DNA of 64,000 nt, from NCBI GenBank assembly GCA_025359105.1, contig JANYHK010000086.1, positions 55,096 to 119,095 of the forward strand, read 5' to 3'. Source of the DNA: Myxococcales bacterium. Its GTDB lineage: Bacteria > Myxococcota_A > Polyangia > Polyangiales > Polyangiaceae. Under the pieces are notes generated by a model that saw only the letters and a program-made list of their open reading frames with translations, was not told the origin of the DNA and did not search any database. Position numbers and translations under genes: made by a program. Of the stretch, positions 43,149-52,723 are shown piece by piece; position 1 is the first letter of the stretch; each line of letters begins with the position of its first letter.

Positions 43149-44180
43149 TCAGCGCGTGATTCGCAGGACGCGCGTCCCTTCGCCGTCGGCGTGCATCGTC
43201 GCGACGAAGGCGAACGGGCCCGCCAGCGCCACGCTCGTCGGCCGCTCCCCTTCGAGCGTGACCCGCGCGACCGCGCCGCTGGCTGGCCGCAGCGCGACGC
43301 GCGCGTCCTCCTCCGTCCACGCGATCCCGGCCGCGTCCACGGCGAGGCGCGCCTCGCCAGCCTTCGCGCGCGCCTCGCCAAGCGATTCCGCTGCGCCGCC
43401 GCGCACGTCCGCGCGCCACACCTTGTCGGCGCCGATCCAGTAGACGCGCCCTGCGTCAAAGGCGAGCGGCCCCCGCCCCGGATCGGCCACGCCGACCACG
43501 CGACGCGCCCCCGCGTCGTCGCGCGTGACGAGTCGCCCCTCCGGCGGCGTGGCGGCCGGATCGGCTTCGACCCAGAAGACGCGACCCTTCTGCACGCCGG
43601 CGTCCTGGATGTCCTCCTCCGCCTCGGCGACGACCGCGCTCGTGCCGCCGCCGGCGGGCGCGCGGAGGACACGGCGTTTGTCTGTAAAATACAGATACCC
43701 GCCATCGGCGGCGAGGCCGCGGGGAGGCGGCCCCGCCGGCAGGAGCGCAACGAGCGTGGGCGAGCCGCCGTCCTTGGGCACGGCGAGGACACGCGGGCAG
43801 TCGAGGCGGCGGCCACCTGCGCCGAGCGCGGCGTCGTCCTCACAGGGACGTGACTCCACGACGTACACGCGCGCGGCGTCGGAGGCGAGCAGCGTCGGCG
43901 AGACCCCTCCGAGCGGCGCGTGGTAGAGCGCGGTGATCTGCGCGCCGGCGTGGCTCGCTCGGACCACGCCGTGCCACGTCGCCACGAAGACGAACGACGC
44001 GTCCGCGACGACCGCCGCCGCCCCGCGCTCCGGCAGCCCGAGGATCGTCGCGATCTCTCCGCGCGCGCGCGGCGTCTCGCTGGGGCGCGAGGCGCAGGCC
44101 ATGGCGACCGCGGCGACGGAGGCGAGCGCGAGCGCAGACGTCGCCGCGCGCGTCCCCACCACCCGCGCCGCCGCGGTCAC
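43149..44180 (-). CDS. Lipoprotein with beta-propeller-like repeats
   Basis: 343 residues from GTG 44180. Signal peptide with Cys near residue 29 (VAMACAS). Repeated short strands such as RVYVVESRP, LYFTDKRRVLRAPAGGG, RVFWVEADP, RVYWIGADKVWRADVRGG resemble six-or-seven-bladed propeller repeats seen in myxobacterial lipoproteins. No catalytic motif. The GTG overlaps the YceI stop, so the two genes are coupled. Confidence 0.7.
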   Translation of the reverse strand: MTAAARVVGTRAATSALALASVAAVAMACASRPSETPRARGEIATILGLPERGAAAVVADASFVFVATWHGVVRASHAGAQITALYHAPLGGVSPTLLASDAARVYVVESRPCEDDAALGAGGRRLDCPRVLAVPKDGGSPTLVALLPAGPPPRGLAADGGYLYFTDKRRVLRAPAGGGTSAVVAEAEEDIQDAGVQKGRVFWVEADPAATPPEGRLVTRDDAGARRVVGVADPGRGPLAFDAGRVYWIGADKVWRADVRGGAAESLGEARAKAGEARLAVDAAGIAWTEEDARVALRPASGAVARVTLEGERPTSVALAGPFAFVATMHADGEGTRVLRITR

Positions 44181-44671
44181 TCGACCTCGATCCGCACGCG
44201 CACGTCCGGGCGCAGCCTCAGCGCGCCGAGCATCGCCCTGTACGGGACGATGCCGAAGTCGGGCTGGTGAAGCGTCACCTCGGCGACGCGCCGGGCCCCT
44301 TCGGTGCGCGTCGTGAACGAGATCGAGCGTGTCACGCCGTGCAGCGTGAGGTCTCCGCGCACGAAGAAGCCCTCCCCGGCCGGCTCGACGGACGTGGACG
44401 CGAAGCGGATCTCGGGGAAGCGTTTCACGGCGAGGACGTCTGCCGCGATCGTCGCTTCGATCTTCTTCTTGTCGCTGACGGAGAGCGCAGCGGGATCGTC
44501 GGCCTCGTCCTTGCGCGCGCACACGACGCGGATCGAGCGCGCGTCGAACGTCGCCTCGACCTTGGAATCGCCAAGGACGCGGACCTCGTGCGTGACGACC
44601 TCGAGCTTGAGATCGTGGGCGATCGCCGACAAGAGGCCCTGTTTGAACGTGAACACGGTGCAGGCTGTCAC
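44177..44671 (-). CDS. YceI-family protein
   Basis: 164 residues. Lipocalin-like YceI barrel: SAIAHDLKLEVVTHEVRVLG, then FPEIRFASTSVEPAGEGFFVRGDLTLHGVTRSISF, which is diagnostic. Binds polyisoprenoid-type lipids in known members. No signal peptide is seen, unlike the periplasmic members. Its stop overlaps the start of the propeller lipoprotein gene. Confidence 0.85.
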   Translation of the reverse strand: MTACTVFTFKQGLLSAIAHDLKLEVVTHEVRVLGDSKVEATFDARSIRVVCARKDEADDPAALSVSDKKKIEATIAADVLAVKRFPEIRFASTSVEPAGEGFFVRGDLTLHGVTRSISFTTRTEGARRVAEVTLHQPDFGIVPYRAMLGALRLRPDVRVRIEVE

Positions 44672-44776
44672 CCGCGCAGTATCGCACGTGGCACTACACG
44701 GCGTCGGGCCGCGGCGCCGAGCGGAAAAATGCTGCTACCCGGTGCGCGCGGAGTGTGCCAATCCTGAGGCAACCCC

Positions 44777-46147
44777 ATGACCTCGAAGATGGCCCTTTTT
44801 ACGCTCGCCCTTGCCTTCACGGCCTGCAGCTCGTCCAAGTCGAACCCCGCCACCACGGGCGACGCGGGCACCACCCCTCCGCCCGACGCCGGCACCGACG
44901 CCGCCACCGGCGATCCGTGCACCGGCTCCGTCGGCCCCTGCAAGGTGTTTCCGGCCGGCTCGAAGGAGAGCGACATCGCCAACGCCGTCGCCACGGCGCA
45001 GACCGGCACCACCCTCGTCTTCGGCGCGGGGACGTTCGCGTTCACCAACACGCTGACCTTCACGGCCAAGCAGCTCACGGTGGTCGGCGCCGGGATGGAG
45101 CAGACGATCTTCGACTTCAAGGGCCTCGTCTCCGGGAGCAGCGGCACCGGCATCGACGTGCTCGACGGCTCGGATGGCTTCACCATCAAGAACCTCGCCG
45201 TCCGCGACACGTTCAAGAACGGCATCAAGGTGAAGGGCTCTACCGGCGTGACGTTCCAGGGCGTCAAGGTCTCGTGGACGAACCCCGACGCGAAGACGCA
45301 CGGCGACTACGCGCTCTACCCCGTCTTCTGCAAGAAGGTGCTCGTCGAGGGCTGCGACATCTCCGGCTCCTCCGACGCCGGCATCTACGTGGGCCAGTCG
45401 CAGACGATCATCGTGCGCAACAACATCGCGCACGACAACGTCGCGGGCATCGAGATCGAGAACTCGTACGACGCCGAGGTCTACAAGAACATCGCCCGGA
45501 ACAACACCGGCGGCCTCCTCGTGTTCGATCTGCCGGGCAGCGGCAACCAGCACGACGGTCACAACGTGCACGTGCACGACAACACCATCGACGCGAACAA
45601 CACGACGAACTTCAACGCGACGGGCAGCGTCGTCGCGCAGGTCCCCGCCGGCACCGGCACGTTCGTCCTCGGCACGCGCGACGTCGAGGTCGACCACAAC
45701 ACGTACACGAACAACTTCACCTCGGCGTTCTCGGTCGTCAGCTACTACATCGCGATCCCGAGCTGGACCACCGCGCAGGACCCGGCGTACGACCCGGTCT
45801 CGAAGCGCGTGTCCTTCCACGACAACACGCTCTCGAAGAACGGCGAGCAGCCCGATCTCCTGACGCAGCTCGGTCAGCTCCTCGTCTCCGGCAAATCGCA
45901 GGGCGTGTACCCGCACGGCCACGTGCCGGAGATCCTGGTCGACGGCATCCCCGACGCGACCCCGGTCACGGGCGCGCCGCAGGGCAACCCGACGTACCTC
46001 TGCTTCGGGAACAACGGCACCATCGATTTTGCGAACATGCACTTCGACCAGCTCAAGTCCGACGGCTCGAATTTCGCGCAGATCCTGACGTTCGACGCGA
46101 CGGCGTACAACTGCATGCTGCCGGCGCTCCCGGCCGTGGCGCTCTGA
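44777..46147 (+). CDS. Parallel beta-helix repeat lipoprotein (partner of a diheme cytochrome)
   Basis: 456 residues. Signal peptide with lipobox (FTA-C near 17), Thr/Asp/Pro-rich linker, then a right-handed beta-helix: rungs such as [92 protein letters not shown]. This matches the family of periplasmic beta-helix proteins found next to SO2930/HNE_0200-type diheme cytochromes, and such a gene follows 11 bases later. Role unknown, possibly oxidation of a polymer or small substrate. Confidence 0.85.
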   Translation: MTSKMALFTLALAFTACSSSKSNPATTGDAGTTPPPDAGTDAATGDPCTGSVGPCKVFPAGSKESDIANAVATAQTGTTLVFGAGTFAFTNTLTFTAKQLTVVGAGMEQTIFDFKGLVSGSSGTGIDVLDGSDGFTIKNLAVRDTFKNGIKVKGSTGVTFQGVKVSWTNPDAKTHGDYALYPVFCKKVLVEGCDISGSSDAGIYVGQSQTIIVRNNIAHDNVAGIEIENSYDAEVYKNIARNNTGGLLVFDLPGSGNQHDGHNVHVHDNTIDANNTTNFNATGSVVAQVPAGTGTFVLGTRDVEVDHNTYTNNFTSAFSVVSYYIAIPSWTTAQDPAYDPVSKRVSFHDNTLSKNGEQPDLLTQLGQLLVSGKSQGVYPHGHVPEILVDGIPDATPVTGAPQGNPTYLCFGNNGTIDFANMHFDQLKSDGSNFAQILTFDATAYNCMLPALPAVAL

Positions 46148-46158
46148 CGGGCGCGCGC

Positions 46159-47346
46159 ATGCGCCTCGAAGCTTCGCTCGCCATCGCGGTCGCGCTCGCC
46201 GCCACCCTTGCCGCCAGCGGCGCGTGTGGTGGATCGCTCTCGATCAGCGTCCCCGACGGGCAAGCCGACGCGTCCGCCGACGGGCGGCCCGCGGCGGCGT
46301 GGCCCGAGCACGTCTACCCGGCGAATTCGTGCGCGCCGGGCGGCGACGGGAGCTACGTCGCGCAGGCCTACCCGACCCTCGACGCTTACTGCATGGTCTC
46401 GCTCGTGAAGGGCCAGCCCACGTACGGGGCTGGCATCGTCCCCTACGATCTGAACACGCCGCTCTTCAGCGACTACGCGGCAAAGCGGCGCGCCGTCTAC
46501 GTGCCACCGGGCAAGACGGCGAAGTACAGCGCCACTGAGGTCTTCGACTTCCCGGTGGGCAGCGTGCTCATCAAGTCGTTCGGCTTCCCCGACGACGCGC
46601 GCAAACCGGCGCCGGTGATGCGCTGGATCGAGACGCGCCTGCTCGTGCGCGTGGCGGACGGCTGGAAGGCGTACGCATACCTGTGGGACGACGCGCAGAC
46701 GGTCGCGACCTACAACCCCGGCGGCGGCGCGCTGCAGGTCTCGTGGATCGACGGGGCGGGCACCAAGAACGAGCACGGCTACCTGCAGCCCTCGCAGACG
46801 CAGTGCCAGCAGTGCCACGAGGACACCGGAAAGGTCACGCCCATCGGCCCCAAGGCGCGCAACCTCAACCGCGACTACGCCTACGACGGCGCGAAGGAGA
46901 ACCAGCTCGCGCACTGGGCGAAGGCGAAGATCCTGGACGGCGCGCCCGCCGATCCCACCACGGTTCCGGCGCTCGCGGTGTGGGACGACGCCGCGCACTT
47001 CTCGGTCGAGCAGCGCGCGCGCGCGTACCTCGAGGTCAACTGCGCGCACTGCCACGACGCCGACGGCTCGGCGAGCACGAGCGGACTCTTCATGTGGGCG
47101 AGCGAGAAGGATCCGCTCCACTACGGCGTGTGCAAGGAGCCGCTGTCGGCGGGCGGCGGCGTGGGCGCGCGGACGTGGGACGTCGTGCCCGGCGATCCCG
47201 ACGCGTCGATCCTCTGGTTTCGCATGGCGTCGACGCAGCCCGGCCTGGCGATGCCGCAGATCAGCCGCGACGTCGTCGACAAGGAAGCGGTGGCGCTCAT
47301 CCGCGAGTGGATCACGGCGCTCCCGAAGGCGGCCTGCAACAAGTAG
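46159..47346 (+). CDS. SO2930-family diheme c-type cytochrome
   Basis: 395 residues. Lipobox ASGA-C near 23. Two heme-attachment motifs: CQQCH (about 217) and CAHCH (about 296). N-terminal part has YDLNTPLFSDYAAKRRAVYVPPG, a signature of this family. The later region includes LYxWASEKDP. It should accept electrons in the periplasm or outer membrane. Follows the beta-helix gene in the gene order known for the family. Confidence 0.88.
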   Translation: MRLEASLAIAVALAATLAASGACGGSLSISVPDGQADASADGRPAAAWPEHVYPANSCAPGGDGSYVAQAYPTLDAYCMVSLVKGQPTYGAGIVPYDLNTPLFSDYAAKRRAVYVPPGKTAKYSATEVFDFPVGSVLIKSFGFPDDARKPAPVMRWIETRLLVRVADGWKAYAYLWDDAQTVATYNPGGGALQVSWIDGAGTKNEHGYLQPSQTQCQQCHEDTGKVTPIGPKARNLNRDYAYDGAKENQLAHWAKAKILDGAPADPTTVPALAVWDDAAHFSVEQRARAYLEVNCAHCHDADGSASTSGLFMWASEKDPLHYGVCKEPLSAGGGVGARTWDVVPGDPDASILWFRMASTQPGLAMPQISRDVVDKEAVALIREWITALPKAACNK

Positions 47347-47371
47347 CCTGTTGCCCTCCGCGGCAGGCTAC
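47343..47371 (+). terminator. Inverted repeat after the diheme cytochrome gene
   Basis: GTAGCCTG, 13 bases, CAGGCTAC: perfect 8-base inverted repeat starting at the stop codon. No strong T run, so terminator function is uncertain. Confidence 0.4.
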
Positions 47372-47413
47372 GTCGTCTTGCGCCGGCCACGAAGTGCGCT
47401 ATCCCATCGTGCC

Positions 47414-47728
47414 ATGAAGCTGAACCCGTCCTGGTCGCGCCTCCTCGAGAGCTACAAGAGCGATCACCAGAACCCGAAGAACCAGGCGTGCCACAAGGTC
47501 GGGATCCCGATGATCGCCGCGTCGATCCCGCTGGCGGTCACCGTGGTGGGGCTGCCGCTCGCGGCCGGTCTCTTCACCGTCGGGTGGACGTTCCAGTTCG
47601 TCGGACACGCGTTCGAGGGCAAGAAGCCGTCGTTCGTCGAGGACAAGCGCGCGCTCGTCATCGGGCTGATGTGGTGGGCCGAGAAGGCCGGCCTGCTCGA
47701 GCTGCAGACGACCGCCAGCACGTCGTAA
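47414..47728 (+). CDS. Mpo1-like DUF962 family membrane protein
   Basis: 104 residues from ATG 47414. YKSDHQNPKNQACHKVGIPM is the DUF962 signature (HxxP...H). A hydrophobic stretch (IPLAVTVVGLPLAAGLFTVGWTFQFVGHAFEGKKP) gives two short membrane segments with a second His. Related yeast Mpo1 is a dioxygenase for 2-hydroxy fatty acids; the bacterial role is not established. Confidence 0.85.
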   Translation: MKLNPSWSRLLESYKSDHQNPKNQACHKVGIPMIAASIPLAVTVVGLPLAAGLFTVGWTFQFVGHAFEGKKPSFVEDKRALVIGLMWWAEKAGLLELQTTASTS

Positions 47729-47761
47729 TCACATACGTTTTACGGTTTCGGAAATTTCGAG

Positions 47762-48118
47762 ATGCGGGGGCGCGACTCGTCCTGCATGGAAGCCTCGGAC
47801 ACCCACCTCACCGCGATCGACTCCCCGTCCTCGAACGAGCGCCTCGCCGCGTTCCTCGCCCACGCCGGCACGTTCGTCGCGTGGACCATCGCGCCGCTCT
47901 GCGTCTACCTCATCAAGCGCGGTGAGTCGCGCTACGTCGAATACCAGGCGCTGCAGGCCTTGATCTGGTCGCTCGCGGGCACGGTGCTGAGCATCGCCAC
48001 GTGCGGCCTGGCGATCCCCGTCTTCATGGTGTTCCACGTGCTCGGCGCCATCCGCGCGGCGAACGGAGAGACGTACGAGTACCCGATAGTTTCTGACCTC
48101 GCGAAGAAGCTGATGTAG
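47762..48118 (+). CDS. DUF4870 family membrane protein
   Basis: 118 residues (110 if ATG 47786 is used). RLAAFLAHAGTFVAWTIAPLCVYLIKRGESRYVEYQALQAL and a second membrane stretch (LSIATCGLAIPVFMVFHVLGAIRAANGETYEYPIV) match the DUF4870/Tic20-like small membrane family. Function unknown. Follows the DUF962 gene on the same strand. Confidence 0.8.
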   Translation: MRGRDSSCMEASDTHLTAIDSPSSNERLAAFLAHAGTFVAWTIAPLCVYLIKRGESRYVEYQALQALIWSLAGTVLSIATCGLAIPVFMVFHVLGAIRAANGETYEYPIVSDLAKKLM

Positions 48119-48125
48119 CTGGCGG

Positions 48126-49322
48126 TCAGAGGACCTTGGCGAGCGGGACGACCCAGATCTGCCCGACGGCGTCGCCGTTCACGCGGTACGCGAGCGCGCG
48201 GACCGCGCCCATCGTGCACATCGCGTCGGGCACGAGCACCTTGCCGCCACCGAGCTGCACCGCGGTGAGAGCGCCCTTCACCATGTCGTAAGCCCAGATA
48301 CCGGCGGCGCTTCCGTAGAGGAGCGCGTCGCCGTCCGCGGCGATCTGCGCGAGGAAGGTGTGCTCGTTCGGCGGCGCTCCAAGGAAGAGCGGTGGGATGG
48401 CCTTCACCTCGTCGCCGAGCTCCACGCGCGCGCCGTTGTCGTAGCCCTTGTAGAGGCGAATCGACGGCACCGGGCCGGTGCGCGCATAAGAGACGAGGAG
48501 ACCCTGCGCGACGGGAAGCGCGTCGTAGACCGCGATGCCGCCGTCGAACGTCACCGACATCGTGACCTTGGTGGCGACGTCGACGACGTAGAGCGGGTAG
48601 GGCGTGTTCACGTCGGCCGGGATGACGACCTTGCCGTTCGCGAAACGGATCGGCGGCTGCGGCGTCGGGAGGACCGTCGAGATGTCCTCGGTCAGACCGG
48701 TGCTCGCCGTCCACTTGCGGACCTTCGTGCCGTTCAGGGCGACGTTGTTCACCTTCTGATCGAAGCGCACGACGCCGGTGTCGTCCGCGGCGTAGTTGAA
48801 GGCGTACGGCAGACTCGCGACGACTGTGCCCGGCTGCGTCGCGTCGTAGGCGTTCAGGTTCGTGTACGTCGGATCGTCGGCAGCGACGAACGCGTCGGAG
48901 GCGAACGGCGTGCGGCGGGGGGCCTTGAAGGTGTAGTCGAGCTGCCTCTGCGTGTCGTAGCGCCAGCCATGCATCGCGCCGTTGGGATCGCGCCACACGA
49001 GGCCGGAGGGCGTGCACGCGACGGTCGAGCCCTGCTCGGTGCGCGGGCCGGGGAAGCGGAGTGCCGCGAGACGCGCCGCAGCAGCCTCGATCGTCTCGGG
49101 CCCGGCGGGCGCGTCGGATCCGCCACCGCCGCCGCCGTCGAGAGGAGGACTCGCGCCGTCGCCGCCCGCCGCGCCGTCGGCCGTGCCCGGCGCTTCGCCG
49201 TTTCTGCCGCCGCTTCCGCCATCGGCGTCAGCCCCGCCAGCGCGGATCTCGCCGCAGGCCGCGCCCACGAGGGCCGCCACGAGAAGGGGGAGCCCGCGGA
49301 TCATCGCCTGCATGCGCGTCAT
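48126..49322 (-). CDS. Lipoprotein with propeller-like repeats
   Basis: 398 residues from ATG 49322 (49313 is an alternative). Lipobox LVGAA-C near 24, then a Gly/Asp/Ala-rich linker (26-70). The rest has repeated strands such as PLYVVDVATKVTMSVTFDGGIAVYDAL and LLYGSAAGIWAYDMVKGALTAVQL that suggest a beta-propeller. No family recognised; similar in style to the protein at 43149-44180. Confidence 0.65.
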   Translation of the reverse strand: MTRMQAMIRGLPLLVAALVGAACGEIRAGGADADGGSGGRNGEAPGTADGAAGGDGASPPLDGGGGGGSDAPAGPETIEAAAARLAALRFPGPRTEQGSTVACTPSGLVWRDPNGAMHGWRYDTQRQLDYTFKAPRRTPFASDAFVAADDPTYTNLNAYDATQPGTVVASLPYAFNYAADDTGVVRFDQKVNNVALNGTKVRKWTASTGLTEDISTVLPTPQPPIRFANGKVVIPADVNTPYPLYVVDVATKVTMSVTFDGGIAVYDALPVAQGLLVSYARTGPVPSIRLYKGYDNGARVELGDEVKAIPPLFLGAPPNEHTFLAQIAADGDALLYGSAAGIWAYDMVKGALTAVQLGGGKVLVPDAMCTMGAVRALAYRVNGDAVGQIWVVPLAKVL

Positions 49323-49398
49323 GCGATGCCACGAAGGGGCCACGATGACAACCGCGCTCCAGCGGAAATGTCGCCGTGGCGGCCGCACCGGAAGCAGG

Positions 49399-50760
49399 CT
49401 AGGGCCGCGGGGTCCTGGGGAAAATCAGCGCGAACGACCTCGGCCCGGTCGTGAAGAGGAGCGTCTCGCCGGCGTGCTTGTCCGCGCGGTAGTGCGGGTA
49501 CCACGGCTGCGCACGCCAGGCGTCCGTGTCCTTGACGAGCTCCGGCACGATGAGGTCGAGCTCCACGTAGCGACCGCCGGTCCTGCCGACGAGGGCGGGC
49601 CCGAAGCTCCACGCCTCGTGCCCCGGACGCGGCGCGGCGTCGTTGTGCATCGCGCCGCCGTAGGCCACGATCATACGCTCGGCGCCGGCGTCAGCCGCGC
49701 TCTTGTCGAGCAGCACGCCGACGTCGCGCGCGGTCAGGCGCGCGATCATCGAGAGCATCGCGTCCACATCGCCGCCGCCGGCGTCGAGGATGCGCTCGTA
49801 CTCGTCGCAGCCGGGGACGAGCGCGTGCGGCATGACGCCGAGCTTCTTGGCGACGTCGCCGAGCACCATGAACTCGTTCTGGTTGGTGGGCGCCTGCGTC
49901 GCGGTGACGTCCTTCTGCTGCTTCTGGACCTTCTCTACCTTCTTCACGCACGCCGGGTTTCCCACCCAGAGCTCGATGACGATGTCGCTCGCTTTGCCGC
50001 GCGTCGCCGGCAACAGCGCGTCGGTGAAGCGCTTCGTGGCCGACGGCACGTCCTCCACGTCCTTCTGCGCGTGCGTCTCGCCGACGGCGAGGACCCTCGG
50101 GTTCTCCGCGAGGACGCGCGCGAACGCCGTCTCCGGCGACGCGAGCACCGCGCACGGCATCTCGGCGTCACACGCCCCCGCCGCGCTCGCCGCCGTGCTC
50201 GGCGCCGCGCTCGCAGCGATCGCGGAGGGGCCGGGCCCCACAGGCCCCGCCGACGACGCCCGCGAGCACGCAGAGAGCAACGCAAGGAGCAGGAGCAGGA
50301 GCAGCACGAGCAGCAGCGGCCCAGAAATCGCGGACCGCGCGGCGCGTCGCGGGGCGATCGTCGCGAACATGAACCCGCTCGCCGCCCAGCCCAGCAGAAG
50401 GCCGCTGGCGAGGCGCAGCGGGTGCCACGGAGACGTGTGCCCGACGTCCTGCACCGCGACGGCGACGACCATCACGAGGGCCGCACCGAGGAGCAGCGCG
50501 CGTCCGTGCCGGAGCCATCGCGCCGGCAAAAAGAGCAACGCGCCGAGCGCCGCGCCGAGGTAGAGCCCCGCGCATCGGCTGCACACGAGCATCGGCGTGC
50601 CCGCGAGGACGAGCGTTCGCGCGGGCTCCTGGTGGCAGAGCGCACGGAAGAGCGCCGTGGCCGGATTGCTACCGACGCCGAGGAGCGCGAGCGCCCACGG
50701 CATGAGGCCCGCTGCCGCGACGAAGCCACGAACGAGCCACGCGAGCCTCGCGGGGAGCAC
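49399..50760 (-). CDS. DUF2085 membrane domain joined to a TIKI/TraB-like lipoprotein domain
   Basis: 453 residues from GTG 50760. The N-terminal half is DUF2085: FRALCHQEPARTLVLAGTPMLVCSRCAGLYLGAALGALL with Cys/His pairs in membrane helices. Then an Arg-rich patch, a Leu-only membrane helix and an internal lipobox-like LLSA-C. After it comes a soluble domain with RVLAVGETHAQKDVEDVPSATKRFTDALLP (GETH motif of TIKI/ChaN/TraB-like proteins). An internal ATG at 50370 starts a perfect lipoprotein signal peptide in the same frame, so this may be a fusion or two overlapping products. Starts next to the stop of the gene upstream. Confidence 0.7.
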   Translation of the reverse strand: MLPARLAWLVRGFVAAAGLMPWALALLGVGSNPATALFRALCHQEPARTLVLAGTPMLVCSRCAGLYLGAALGALLFLPARWLRHGRALLLGAALVMVVAVAVQDVGHTSPWHPLRLASGLLLGWAASGFMFATIAPRRAARSAISGPLLLVLLLLLLLALLSACSRASSAGPVGPGPSAIAASAAPSTAASAAGACDAEMPCAVLASPETAFARVLAENPRVLAVGETHAQKDVEDVPSATKRFTDALLPATRGKASDIVIELWVGNPACVKKVEKVQKQQKDVTATQAPTNQNEFMVLGDVAKKLGVMPHALVPGCDEYERILDAGGGDVDAMLSMIARLTARDVGVLLDKSAADAGAERMIVAYGGAMHNDAAPRPGHEAWSFGPALVGRTGGRYVELDLIVPELVKDTDAWRAQPWYPHYRADKHAGETLLFTTGPRSFALIFPRTPRP

Positions 50761-50761
50761 G

Positions 50762-51394
50762 TCAGGCGCGAAGGCGCGATTTGAAGAAGAGCTGCATCGC
50801 AAGGAACCCGCCCAGGGCGCCGAAGCCGCCGTAGAAGACCGCGTTGACCGGGAGCGCGACGAGACCCATCGCGCCCTGCGCCGCCATCCTCTCCGCGAGC
50901 TCCGGCGGAAGCGAGCCCGACACGCCGGCCATGACGCCGCCGAGCGCCACGTTGAACAGCATCGACCCGAGGCCCGCGATGAGGCCGCACCCGATACCCG
51001 ACACCATGCCGAAGAGCGCCGCCTCGCCGCCCGAGACCATGTCGTTCGGATCGGACTTCATGTAGAGCGCCATGCCGATGGAGACGCCCGCCAGGTTCAG
51101 CGAGCAGAAGCAGCAGTTGAGCATGTTGAGGAGCGGGATCGAGGAGAGGACTCCGCCGATGACGCTCCCGATGGCGATGTACTTGAAGAAGCGGCCGAAC
51201 CCGCCCGGAGACGGGCCGTAGCTCCCGGGGATCTGCGGCTGCCCGAAGCCGGGAGGCGGCTGCCCGTAGCCCTGCGGCGGCTGCCCGTAACCCTGCGGGG
51301 GCGCGCCGTAGCCGCCGGGTGGCCCCTGAGGAGGTCCATAGCCTCCACCGCCACCCGGAAAGTCTCCGCCCCCGTACCCGCCGCCCTGGCCCAT
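50762..51394 (-). CDS. Membrane protein with Gly/Pro/Gln-rich N-terminus
   Basis: 210 residues. Residues 1-65 are a repeat of GYGQPP- and GYGPP-like units. The rest has four or more membrane helices (FKYIAIGSVIGGVLSSIPLLNMLNCCFCSLNLAGVSIGMALYM, FGMVSGIGCGLIAGLG, VFYGGFGALGGFLAMQLFF), including a CCFC cluster. Layout resembles DUF5518/DUF4013-type small membrane proteins but I cannot name the family. Confidence 0.65.
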   Translation of the reverse strand: MGQGGGYGGGDFPGGGGGYGPPQGPPGGYGAPPQGYGQPPQGYGQPPPGFGQPQIPGSYGPSPGGFGRFFKYIAIGSVIGGVLSSIPLLNMLNCCFCSLNLAGVSIGMALYMKSDPNDMVSGGEAALFGMVSGIGCGLIAGLGSMLFNVALGGVMAGVSGSLPPELAERMAAQGAMGLVALPVNAVFYGGFGALGGFLAMQLFFKSRLRA

Positions 51395-51452
51395 GCCCGG
51401 CAGCCTATAGCAACCGTCCTTTGGGCGGAACGGTTGTGGCAGAATCCGGATC

Positions 51453-52310
51453 GTGACGAGCCCCGCCCCGCGCGCCCCCCGCCGCCCCGAAGGCTGGGTC
51501 GCGCCCGGACCGCCTCCGGCAGGCGCGCGAGGCCGCCCCGATCTCGCCCCCGGCGCCGACGAGGATCTCTCGCTCCTCTCCGGCGACTGGCGCGTCTTCC
51601 AGCAGAAGCGCGGGCACCGGTGGTCGCTCGACGATCTCATGACCGCGGCGATCGCCGCCGAAGAGGTCCCGCGCCCACCGGCGCGCGCGCTCGACATGGG
51701 GTGCGGCATCGGCTCGGTGCTCATGATGATCGCGTGGCGCTTCCCCGATGCACGCGTGCTCGGGATCGAGGCGCAGGAGCTCTCGGCGGCGATGGCGCGC
51801 CGCTCGCTCGCGTACAACGGCGCCGACGAGCGCTGCGAGGTGCGCCTGGGCGATCTGCGCGATCCGTCGATGCTGCCCGAGGCCAACGCGTTCGAGCTCG
51901 TCACCGGCACGCCGCCGTACTTCCCGATCGGCGAAGGCGTCCAGTCGGGCAAACCGCAGTGCGCGCCGTGTCGGTTCGAGCACCGCGGTGGGGTCGAGGA
52001 CTACTGCGCCGCCGCGGCGCGCGCACTGGCGCCGGGCGGCGTGTTCGTGATGTGCGCCGCGTCGGGCGAGGCTCCGCGCGTGCGCGAAGGTGCGACAGCG
52101 GCGCGGCTCGACGTCACGGGCGTCTGCGAGATCGTGCCACGCGAAGGCAAGCCGCCGCTCGTCACCGTCTTCACGCTGCGCCCCGGCGCGGGCGCGTGGC
52201 CTGCGCGCGCGACCGAGCGGGTCGTACGCGACGCCAAGGGGGTCTGGACCCCCGAATTCGCTGCCGTCCGCCGCGCGATGGGGATGCCCGACCGGCCGCC
52301 ACACGCTTAA
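51453..52310 (+). CDS. TrmN6-like SAM-dependent methyltransferase
   Basis: 285 residues from GTG 51453. Residues 1-45 are Pro-rich. QKRGHRWSLDDLMTA, ALDMGCGIGSVLMMIAWRFP (SAM motif), and FELVTGTPPYFPIGEG, where TPPY replaces the NPPY of N6-adenine methyltransferases. The general layout is that of tRNA1(Val) adenine-37 N6 methyltransferase, but the N-to-T change in the catalytic motif makes the substrate uncertain. Confidence 0.75.
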   Translation: MTSPAPRAPRRPEGWVAPGPPPAGARGRPDLAPGADEDLSLLSGDWRVFQQKRGHRWSLDDLMTAAIAAEEVPRPPARALDMGCGIGSVLMMIAWRFPDARVLGIEAQELSAAMARRSLAYNGADERCEVRLGDLRDPSMLPEANAFELVTGTPPYFPIGEGVQSGKPQCAPCRFEHRGGVEDYCAAAARALAPGGVFVMCAASGEAPRVREGATAARLDVTGVCEIVPREGKPPLVTVFTLRPGAGAWPARATERVVRDAKGVWTPEFAAVRRAMGMPDRPPHA

Positions 52311-52347
52311 GTCCTGGCGTCGGGCAGACGTACCCCCGTGGGGACCC

Positions 52348-52701
52348 GTGCTCAGCACCAAACCGCCTTCGCAACGCCGCGTGAGAGAGAAGGTGCATCG
52401 TCGCGTCGACGTGCAACCGGAGGACTTGAGGCACCTCGAGGTGCTCCACAAGATCCTGCGCCTCCTGAACGAGCCGAAGCAAAGCGCTGCGCCGCTCGCT
52501 CGCCTTGTCGAGAAGCTCCCTGTCCTCGAGGCGCGGGTGCGCCTCGCGTACCGCCCTCCTCAGTGGTTCACGGAGGACGCCTACGGGGAGCCGGACGTGA
52601 CCAGCGTGCTTGTCATGATGGGCAACCGCGGCTTCGAGACCGTACTGCTCCAGCTCCTCGAGGACCTGACGCTCCTGAACGGAGAGCTCCAGGACCAGTA
52701 G
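52348..52701 (+). CDS. Small HDOD-like hypothetical protein
   Basis: 117 residues from GTG 52348. LARLVEKLPVLEARVRLAYR and GNRGFETVLLQLLEDLTLLNGELQD recall parts of HDOD-domain proteins, but the domain is too short to be complete. Coding bias is good. Lies between the methyltransferase gene and a convergent DUF3109 gene. Confidence 0.5.
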   Translation: MLSTKPPSQRRVREKVHRRVDVQPEDLRHLEVLHKILRLLNEPKQSAAPLARLVEKLPVLEARVRLAYRPPQWFTEDAYGEPDVTSVLVMMGNRGFETVLLQLLEDLTLLNGELQDQ

Positions 52702-52723
52702 AGCGACGGTCCATAGGCCGCGC

